A stretch of DNA of 64,000 nucleotides from Conoideocrella luteorostrata (taxonomy: Eukaryota; Ascomycota; Sordariomycetes; Hypocreales; Clavicipitaceae), in the NCBI GenBank assembly GCA_032433595.1, contig JASWJB010000180.1, positions 1 through 64,000 of the forward strand, given 5' to 3'. This document shows positions 56,001 through 64,000 of the stretch, piece by piece. The notes beneath the pieces were generated by a model. That model saw nothing but the letters and a program-made list of their open reading frames with translations. It had not been told where the DNA came from and made no database searches. The position numbers and the translations under genes were made by a program. How positions within the stretch are numbered: position 1 is the stretch's first letter; every line of letters begins with the position of its first letter.

Positions 56001-57760
56001 GCCCATCGTGCTGGATGTTCGTCCGGGTGGCTCCCCTTTCAATGGACCATGGCTTTTGGGTGCTACTACGGTGACTGGTAGATCAACAACGAAGACAAGA
56101 GAAGCACGACCGCGTACATCATTTGCCCACACATACATATTTTCTCTGACTAAGTAGTGAATCTCCATGAGCCCACGTAGGACTAGTTATGCCTCGCTGC
56201 CCAAAATTTACCCCAAGAAAAGGAAAAAAAAAAGAAACAAGCCAGGAAAAACGACGCCACATGTGAGAGAAGCTGCAGGCGCCCTGACGGAGGCCCGAGC
56301 TGTTCACCTCCACACTTTGAGCAAGTGTCGTGCTGGCTGCGTTTGGTATCCGCTCATCTGCGTCAACCTGCGGGCTAGTTTATGCAAGAACGCTACTACT
56401 GCACTCCGTGATGTACCACAGTACGGAGTAAGTAGTTTGTTATCGGCTCATCAGATGCAATAGTTATTGTGCTGGCTTTTGTGGTGTCTCGAACGGTAGA
56501 CTAAGGAGGTCAACCAACGTTTAACCTTCGTCTGAAGTCCAAGAACAGGCTCTTTTCGGGTTGATCGGCGATGGAAACAGTATCTTGTGTAGGAAAGCCA
56601 GCTCGGATAGCTTTCCTTGTTGGACAAGTTTGTTGTCGTCACTCGCTGGTCCGTCCGTTCGTGTGCTGCACGTGTTGATCCCGTTTCTGGTGTTTAAATC
56701 CCCAACAGGCCAGGCGCGTCGAGGCACAGCGAGCTAGGCTAGGTAGATGGACAGGCTGGACCCTGTCGTTGCTTTTGGGAGCTGTGGGAGATGCATGACG
56801 CTACGCTGCTTCTGTTCCTTCTTGATGGTGCAAAGTGGTTCAGAGGTGGTTCTAAGTGGTGCGCATCATGACGCTGTTCTCTCGAGTGCCGAGCTTTGAC
56901 CCGGTTCTCCAAGGGGGGACGGGATGGATGGGTAAAGTGCATGCTGTGCCATTGTATTGCTATTAGTCGAAACGACGGGATGAACGGGATGAACTGGATG
57001 AGGATTGTTAATTTGCTTTGCACTGAACTTGGTTGTGGCTGGCCAAGGTGTTGGGTGCCGTCGTATCTCCTTTACGCGAAGTTGCAAACTATTCTCCCTT
57101 CTTTGCACAATTTTCTCGTCACTCACTCGTTGGTTCTGTCTTCATTTCTCAAACAACATGTTTTGATACTGCGCTGCGGTGATGCTGACTGCGGCTGTAG
57201 AAGCAACATTCTGTTTCACTCTTTTTGACGTGGCCGTAAAACAGTATTTCAGCCCACAAGCAATATTCCTACAACTCGAGAACGCCAATTAGAGCAAGAG
57301 AGGGCGACGAGACGCACGCCTTCCTCCATCGGATCATCACCATCCACCACGGTCATACGTTTGCTTTTCCTCTGTTCAAGCTGTTCAAGAAAGAGCCAAG
57401 AACCCCCTCGCCACACATACGCATCGTCTTCTCTTGCACCAGAGTGGCGGCGGTGTCCTTGCGGAGGTTGTCTCACGGCCACAAGTAACCACTTTGCCAT
57501 CTGGGCTGAAAAAAGGAAGAGCCTTGGCTTTTTTGCTCTAATGAAAAGACGCCATCCGAGACATTGACTGCCAACAATCGCGCTGTCTCTTGACTAGACT
57601 CGTGGTTTCCCCGCTTCAGCTGGGCAACTACTAGTAAGACGCTGACGGCTTATCGTACTATCTCCGATTCCAACATTGAGGCTTTAGCCTATAATTGAGT
57701 TCGGCGGCACTCAAAGAATCGCACGGCGACTGTCCGACTGCCCTTTCGCTGCAGAACAGT

Positions 57761-57784
57761 ATGCAGACTCGATTGACAACATGA
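57761..57784 (+). promoter_or_regulatory. Upstream ORF overlapping the 57781 start (ATGA)
   Basis: A seven-codon frame (MQTRLTT) whose TGA (57782-57784) overlaps the main ATG at 57781 in an ATGA arrangement, the same geometry as in front of fzo1. Confidence 0.45.
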
Positions 57785-60700
57785 CGGAGTCTGTTATTCT
57801 TACGAGGTCTTTTACCGGTCCGCAAAAGACAGCTGCCGTCCAGACAAAGCCAAGCTGGGAAGAGGCAAGGTCCAGCCGTCGAGGTCAAGCTTTCCGACTA
57901 GCCGGCACCGGGTCAAGCACAGGCTCAAGCACCAGCACCAGCACAGGCGCAGGCACTGGCACTGGCACTGGCACTGGCACTGGCACTGACACTGGTGCAA
58001 CCAAAGATACCAGCACGTCTGCATGCACAGGCAAAGGCACAGGCACAGGCACAAGCACGGGCACAGGTACAGGTACAGGCACCGGCACCCGACATCGTTC
58101 GAGTTTGGGGCTCGGGACGTTTACGGGGACGGGTGTGCCGGCAGCTGCTGCTCGAACCACTGTAGCGGGCCCAACTCCCGCTATCAGCTCCACCTGCCAT
58201 GCCTCAACCGCCACTATAGCGTCCACTAAGGTCGAGACGGGGGCTGCAGACTCATGCTCATGCTCATCATGCTCGCCAGCACGCTCCCATGCCCACCTTG
58301 ATGAAACTCGGCCTTCCTCCTTCTCCTCGTCCTCGTCCTCGTCCTCGCCCAGCAGTCCCGTCGCTAAGGCTCCCGACCATGTTGCCATCAAAGCCGACGT
58401 CGACGACTCTCCTTCATTAAAACTACATTCGCATAGGATAAATCATACTTCGTCCAAACTGCCGACATTTCGACCTGCAGACCTTAAGACCGGACCCCCG
58501 GCGACATCGTTCCCCTCTCAACAGCGCCTGGACCACAGGCATCCTGGACAGTCCAACCAAGTATCGCCCCAAACCCAGGTGCATCTGCTGCAGCACCCGC
58601 ACCTGGTCCCCCCATCGCCCTCGTTAGCCTCGCCCAATCCGGTGCGTGAAAAACAAGGTACCCCATCAATTCCCGACAACATCGCAGACACAGACGCAGT
58701 CGCTGCCACTGCCGCCGCCGTCGTAGAGTCCAAGGCGACGCATCACTCTCGAGATACACTACCCTCCGCATCTTTTGAATCGCCTTTCTCAAAGAGCTCT
58801 CCACCACTCGCGAACCTGCGCACCAGAGCGTCGTCTTATCACGCCGCTCCTCTGCCGTCTTCTCTTTCCTCACCACCCTCGTCTCCTGGAGACTCGCCAA
58901 CCTTGAGAAAGCGCCCCGCCTCTTGCCCCGACTCCGGGCCCGTCAGCGCCGATCAGACTTCCCTATCGTCTTCATCGCCTCCATCCTCTGGCACCGCTGC
59001 CCTCAAATACTTGACTCGTCGGGGACCGGCCTCACGCAGTTCAAACGGCGTTTCTACTTCTGACGGCCCGCCGCCAGCTCTAAGTTCTCAACGGCTCCAG
59101 GCTGTTGAGGCTGTGGCTCGGAGCGCGACGCTGCCCCAGGTCGTTCCTGAGGTACCATCGGCTGACGGCATAACACAAGGTCGACGAGAGTTGCTTTTAC
59201 CTAAGCGACTGTCCCAGTCCAGCTCATCAGATGAGAGCCGATATTCACCATCTTATCACCCGCCAGTATCCTACAGGTCTACAACCAAGCGACGCAGTAT
59301 ACAAATTACCAACCTACTGCCCGGTAGGGTGCCGCCAATACGGTCATTTAAATCATCGGGCTCTCGGAAGAGCCTAACAAAAGACATGAATTTCGATTCT
59401 TACGCGAATTCTCCCGAGGAGCAGCCCCGGCCCAACCTGGAAGGTAGATATGCGAATGAAAGTGGTGTTCGATTCCACAACACCGACTTTGATAGGCAGG
59501 ATGATACAGGAGATGTCTTCCTAAAAATTGCCCGCGAGGAGCCTCCTCTTCGTCTTGACGAGGATACCTTGGACGAGACTCTGACCTCAATTGTAAGTGT
59601 GCGCTCTGATGGCCGAAACTTGTTGAGTTCACTAACATGCCTCGCAGTCTGGTCTAAGACAAAGTTCCCACCGACGCCCTTTGTCTACCTTTGTCACCAC
59701 CCACCAAACTACGTCACCTCCAAGGGTAAGGCGACGGTTATCTGACCAGCAAGATAGGCCTCGCCCGAAATACCTTGACGATGACCAGGGAAGCGAGCTT
59801 TCCCGCACCACTACGTTTCGACCGACCACCCGGGAGAAGGCCGCGTCGGTACATCCCGGGGACGAAATTTTGCGGACACGATCCGGTGGTGCAACTCTAC
59901 GGCCCTCCCCTCTTTCTGCACGATCCACAGTTGGCAATGATAACAGTAGAGATGGAAGTATATACGCACGCAGGCGTGCGTCGATAACGGAAAGTAACTC
60001 GACCGTGGGTGGTCGTACTCCTGGGTATAAAGCTTCTGGCTTAAGCCATAGTAGAAACTATGGTTCATCCCCCCTCGTCAAAGCGGTTGACTTCCAAAAC
60101 AGAGCGGGACCTGAGATTATTCATGGCATGGAGGGGACGGAGTCAACCACGTCAACTACTGCGCCGTCTACGGTTTGGGATGAGCTAGATGACCTCAAGT
60201 CACGGATACACAGACTTGAATTGACTGGGAAACTACCATCCACATCTGGGGCGGCAATCTCCAGACTGTCAGACGACAGACCGGCCACGGCCACAACGAC
60301 GGTAACAACAGTGTCTCTTTCCCCTAAAAGGCAAGGCCCGGGAGGACAAGTTGTGGAAGTATCAAGCACCACGTCTTCCCAAAAAGAGGCTCATCCTATA
60401 TTACACGCCGCTCTGGTCAAATCACGGCCATTCTTGAGCCCAGAGGTCTATCAAGCACTGGAATTAGCGGCCAATGATGCTATGGCTCTGTCATCTATGA
60501 TGGGCAGTCCGGGTCAACCGGGTCCTATATCCGGAGCTGCGAGCACAGTCGTTACCGGTGGTGGGCCGGTCACAGATCGTCAGTTGCGGAGAAAGGCTGA
60601 CTCTGTCTGTCGGAGCCTCATGGAATTATGTGTAGCACTTGGAGACGGTATGTCACATCCTACCGCGCCTATCACCTCTCCAGTGATTGCTCAAAGCGAT

Positions 60701-61498
60701 GGGCCAGCAACGCCGACAGTACCCAAATCATATAGTGGTCTGCCTGCTCCACGACGGCCAAGCGTGGTGGAACAAGGCCTACCAAAATCAAGCAGTAGCC
60801 CTAGAGCGGCGCTATCTAGGTTCGAAGAGCGTCGGAGCATGATTCTAAGTAGTACAGCTATACCCTCACCAAGAACCACCGGTTCAACTCCAAACACACC
60901 TATTGAAGCAAACCCTTCGAGACGATCGTCTCTCATGATCAACCGCACACGACGAGCCGGTACAGAAGAGCCAGATCTAGGCCGTGCGCCCTCTGTACTC
61001 CGATCCCGACGTGCAGGAACCGAGGAGCCTGAGGAAAATCGTCCAACATCATTTCTGGGCAGGAATCGCAGAGGGACGGTAGGCGAAGATGGTGGCGATG
61101 AGGGAAGGTTTCGACCGCCATCCCGAGCTGGCACCGATGTCAACATGTTTCGCGGCCAGGGGCGAGACTTCCCGTCTGAACCGCAGCCTATGGCCCCGGA
61201 TGGCACGTCACAGATCTCATCAGCGCTTCCTCGTCGCAGATTTCTTTCCACAAATTTCCATTCATCCCGCGGGACAGCATCACCAGGACCCAACAGCGTG
61301 TCTCCGAGGCGCTATCTCGACCGACAACCGCTAGAACAGGGCTTGAAGGATAACTCTGGAGATTCGCCAGTTCAAAGGCATGGCCCTCCACTAAGTAAAG
61401 GATTAGCGCATGCTAGAGCTAGTAGCCTGAGTACGCGGAGAAATCGCGACAGTTTTATATCAACCAATTCCGGTGCCGCCGCAGGAGCATATCGATGA
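57781..61498 (+). CDS. Large Ser/Thr/Pro-rich fungal protein with Gly-Thr repeats
   Basis: Two exons, 57781-59592 and 59648-61498, give 1220 residues; GTAAGT donor and CGCAG acceptor, join reading [17 protein letters not shown]. The protein is low-complexity over most of its length. Residues 42-103 are a Gly-Thr repeat from GGCACN hexamers (57904-58089). More ordered segments are [18 protein letters not shown] (from about 522), the stretch around [11 protein letters not shown] (about 577-587), and [18 protein letters not shown] (near 780), a short coiled coil followed by a region that predicts helices ([31 protein letters not shown]). No signal peptide, membrane span or catalytic motif is visible. 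The many SP/TP and RRxS sites suggest a phosphorylated cytoplasmic scaffold. I do not recognise a named family. Confidence 0.75.
57904..58089 (+). repeat. GGCACN hexanucleotide coding repeat (Gly-Thr)n
   Basis: Degenerate hexamer array, GGCACT, GGCACA and GGTACA variants, encoding alternating Gly-Thr with Ser substitutions. Reading frame is kept throughout; length variation in steps of six would leave the protein in frame. Confidence 0.85.
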
Positions 61499-62473
61499 TA
61501 CTTTCGCGAGCTACATTTGCACCTCTCACGCCCTTAATGTAATTATATCGACTTTCCGCGTACACAGATGCACACATACACACATGGACTTAGCTGTCTA
61601 TTGATTCACAACGGAGAAGGACTCTTTTTTAAAGTACTCTATTATTTGCTTGACGATTGACGAAGGCTGGATGCCCAACGTTTTTCGTAGTATTTTCTTT
61701 CTTTTCACGACGACTCGGGTTTTCTATCCAGACTCTGTATATACCAGCTTCCATCACGCGCGAAAAAACACACATAAACGGAATTACTTGCTCCCGGCTC
61801 TTAAGCCTTGAATGGAGACCACTCTGGGCTGCATTGACGACATGACGAAAGCATTGTCACTTGGAGTGGCTTAACGAACGTCTGGGTTTGCATTTCTCTG
61901 CTGTATGGGTGGACGAACAGTTATTCCATGTACAATACGTATCGAGTATAACAGGATTTGTTTATATTGCCACGTACTTTGATCTTGACGCTTGCATATG
62001 TGACATTACCATGAGATGTACTCCGGGCCCCGGTGCTCTTTATATGATGCTTGCTGAAGTTGTTGAATTTCATCCAGTCTTGTAGCGAGAGGGGAGTGGT
62101 AGCAGGCAGAGTCTCGTGCTTTTTTTTTTGGTTGGTGTTGCCTGCAACCAAGGCGTGACTCAGGCCATTCTGATTGTTTTGGGTCAGTGGGACCACTCAC
62201 TTGCTTCAGCCACAAACGTCAACCCGCTGCGCCTGGGTCGTGCGTAAATCAGGAAGATTCGTTGACATAACCAAATACCCAGATTCAAACATCTCACGAC
62301 AAGGAAGGGTGCAAGAAACGTTCCATAGGACCTGTTCTCGCTTGTATCGCCAAGAACTATCCACTACTCCCCGCTTTGCAGTACATTTTTCAATTGCGCA
62401 GCCGAAACGACAAATCGGTCCACACACGGCGTCACATCCCATCGTAACATATCATATATAAAAAATTCATAGA
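61499..62473. other. Intergenic region before the tRNA phosphotransferase
   Basis: 3' flank of the 57781 gene and promoter of the gene at 62474. An AT-rich CATATCATATATAAAAAATTC stretch (about 62448-62470) lies directly before the start, with no intervening ATG. No gene seen. Confidence 0.6.
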
Positions 62474-63567
62474 ATGGCTGACGAAGCGCCCGCGGCACAC
62501 TTGGATATAGAGGACAAAGCGCACGGGATGGCAAATTCGGGACGGAGAGGCGGTCGCCGAGGTCGAGGTGAAGGAAGAGACGTCCGAGTTTCGAAAGCGT
62601 TGTCCAAGCTGCTGAGACATCAGGCTGAGAATGCGGGGATTAAGCTGGACGGAGAGGGTTTTGCGCCTCTGGATAAGGTGGTGAGTTTTTATAAAGTAAT
62701 CCTTATGTCTGCGCTCTGCTATTATGAAGATGGGGGCAGGGAGATGAAAACGAGGACGAAGATGGAAATGAAGAAGATGATGAAGAGGAATACCCAGAGG
62801 AATACCCAGAGGAAAAGAGAAAGAGAAAGAGAAACGAAGCAGGTGGACTATTAAAATGACTAATATACATACACTTGCAGTTGCGATATGGCCCCCTCGA
62901 GAGCCTCCGCGTGTCCCTCGAAGAAGTCAAAACCATAGTGGAAACAAATTCCAAACAACGCTTCACTCTGAAGCCCAACCCGGCAAACAGCCCTTCTTTG
63001 TCGGGAGACCCTCCTTCAGCGGCGGACTACCTCATCCGCGCCAACCAGGGCCACTCTCTGGAAGTCGATTCCGCGGCGCTCTTCACGCCCATCCTCCCCG
63101 ACGACACTGACTTTCCCGAAAAAGTCATCCACGGGACATACTTTGCGTTTTGGAGCGCGATCCTCGAATCTGGGGGGCTGAAGCCCATGAACAGAGGACA
63201 TATTCACTGCTCGGACAAAACGCCAGAGGGGGGAGCTGTGAGCGGTATGAGAAGAGATGCTGAGTTGCTGGTAGAGATTGATGTGGGCAGGAGCATCCGG
63301 GAGGGAGGTGTTACGTGGTGGAGGAGTCAGAATGGAGTGATTTTGACGGATGGAGGGGAAGCAGGAGTCTTGGAGACGAGGTTCTTTAAGAAGGTGACGA
63401 GTAGGACGGTGGATGTGGGTGTCCTGTGGGAGGACGGGGAGAAGTTGGCGGATTTGCCCCGGGGTTTGAAAATGGTGGTGCCGATGGGGAAGAGGGGTGG
63501 CGGTGATGGAGGTGGGGGAAGAGGAAGAGGGAGAGGTAGAGGGAGAGGGATGGGAGGAAGAAATTGA
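62474..63567 (+). CDS. tpt1: tRNA 2'-phosphotransferase (Tpt1/KptA family)
   Basis: Two exons, 62474-62680 and 62881-63567, give 297 residues. The enzyme removes the 2'-phosphate left at the tRNA splice junction, passing it to NAD+. N-terminal lobe: SKALSKLLRHQAENAGIKLD with the catalytic Arg-His pair, then FAPLDKV|LRYGPLESLRVSLEEV. The ADP-ribosyltransferase-like lobe has LIRANQGHSLEVD, HGTYFAFWSAILESGGL (His-Gly-Thr), and GMRRDAELLVEIDVGR with the second catalytic Arg. Both ends are RG-rich (GRRGGRRGRGEGRD near 23-36; [11 protein letters not shown] at the C-terminus), suggesting extra RNA contact. The 200-nt intron is long for this window and stays open for 58 codons. Start is the first ATG in the AT-rich leader. 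Confidence 0.93.
62784..62814. repeat. 12-nt tandem repeat in the tpt1 intron
   Basis: AGAGGAATACCC repeated 2.6 times, followed by an AGAGAA purine run. It explains the unusual length and purine bias of this intron. Confidence 0.85.
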
Positions 63568-64000
63568 CTGCAGGTCTTTCTATAGAGTAGTTGGGATAAG
63601 ATATATATGTGCAAAATGGACGCTCAATGCTGTTCTTTGGTGTTTCCTGTGGCTTGAAGGAGCCGCCGCTGTTTTATGTTATGGATGAGTAAAACGGGTG
63701 GCTGCTATGTCATGGCAGTAGAAAGGGGTTTATTTAAAAATATGGATTTTATTTGTTCTATTTGAAAGACTGAAACTTTTGTCGTGAGCAGTAGAGTCTA
63801 AACCGTTCAAAATCTTGACGCCCCGCGGAGTGGAAAACGACATGAACGACCGCTAATTCGTCATTGCCACCACAGGCTAATATCACCCTGCTAAGAAGTT
63901 TGCCTCACATCTCACCTTCTTCACCTTTCGTATCTAGCCGTAGCCATGACATCACGGCATAGGCTCCAACCTTGGCGAAGAAGCTGATGACCATAAGTTG
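63568..64000. other. 3' flank at window end
   Basis: Contains the 3' UTR of tpt1. An ATG at 63945 and a minus-strand open segment touch the window end, but neither is long enough to call. Confidence 0.5.

Larger units (their letters stand above)
48974..57780. other. 8.8 kb region with no supportable gene
   Basis: Between divergent genes at 48973 (minus) and 57781 (plus). Frames reach only 175 codons (54591-55118) and show no domain or joinable exon series that I can defend. Contents include a G-run cluster (49992-50043), poly-T near 51617-51640, a T8G10 junction (52193-52210), a perfect palindrome (53080-53095) and many half-elements (50583, 50624, 50901, 52339, 52359, 52858, 52897, 55237, 55665, 56422). 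The first kilobase is likely the leader and promoter of the phosphatase; the last kilobase, the leader of the gene at 57781. Confidence 0.6.

Noticed and set aside
57885..58391. 168-codon minus-strand frame with Pro-Val repeats
   Set aside because: Antisense translation of the Gly-Thr hexamer repeat in the 1220-residue protein.
1..64000. CRISPR arrays, rRNA genes, complete transposons, secondary-metabolite cluster
   Set aside because: No regularly spaced repeats, no rRNA-like sequence, no transposase or reverse transcriptase motifs, and no polyketide or peptide synthetase domains were seen.

Overview
This is a gene-bearing piece of a filamentous ascomycete nuclear genome. The evidence is short spliceosomal introns (about 50-200 nt, GTRNGT donors, CTRAC-type branch sites, YAG acceptors), intergenic gaps of 0.3-9 kb, monocistronic genes on both strands, CT-rich leaders, and a protein set typical of Pezizomycotina (Fzo1, Hut1, Msg5-like, DHA1 and DHA2 transporters). 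The short palindrome TACGGAGTACTCCGTA recurs in the spacers. Together with the protein flavour this makes me favour Sordariomycetes, probably Hypocreales; that placement is recognition, not a computed result. I see no rRNA, convincing tRNA, CRISPR array or recognisable transposon.

Layout. 1-2.2 kb: spacer. 2.3-4.1 kb: DHA1-type MFS transporter (+). 5.2-7.0 kb: fungal protein of unknown function (+). 7.4-8.1 kb: NDUFAF2-like complex I assembly factor (-). 9.9-12.1 kb: calponin-homology/coiled-coil protein (+). 13.3-15.0 kb: SET-MYND protein (-). 17.7-18.4 kb: 6-phosphogluconolactonase (+). 19.2-20.7 kb: basic/coiled-coil protein, possibly an augmin subunit (-). 21.4-23.4 kb: disordered protein with a C-terminal zinc module (-). 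23.4-27.5 kb: spacer rich in the palindrome. 27.5-29.6 kb: DHA2/VBA-type transporter (+). 29.9-32.5 kb: TBC Rab-GAP (-). 33.1-34.9 kb: protein with adaptor-ear and clathrin-box motifs (+). 35.8-38.6 kb: mitofusin Fzo1 (+). 40.4-42.1 kb: triple-KH RNA-binding protein with a 5' UTR intron (+). 43.7-45.1 kb: Hut1-like nucleotide-sugar transporter (+). 46.5-49.0 kb: MAPK phosphatase (-). 49.0-57.8 kb: an 8.8 kb stretch with no supportable gene. 57.8-61.5 kb: 1220-residue low-complexity protein (+). 62.5-63.6 kb: tRNA 2'-phosphotransferase (+).

These are unlinked housekeeping and regulatory genes rather than a pathway cluster. Themes that recur are membrane transport and trafficking (two MFS carriers, Hut1, TBC-GAP, clathrin-motif protein) and mitochondria (Fzo1, NDUFAF2-like). 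Exon joins were worked out by hand from splice signals and family alignment; every multi-exon model closes in frame. The most unusual signals are (i) the dispersed palindrome and its tandem variant, confined to non-coding DNA; (ii) very short upstream ORFs that end on or beside the main start codon, two of them with an ATGA stop/start overlap; (iii) the large gene-free interval with a G-run cluster; and (iv) two proteins whose motifs suggest roles (augmin-like, clathrin-adaptor accessory) that standard annotation would probably miss.
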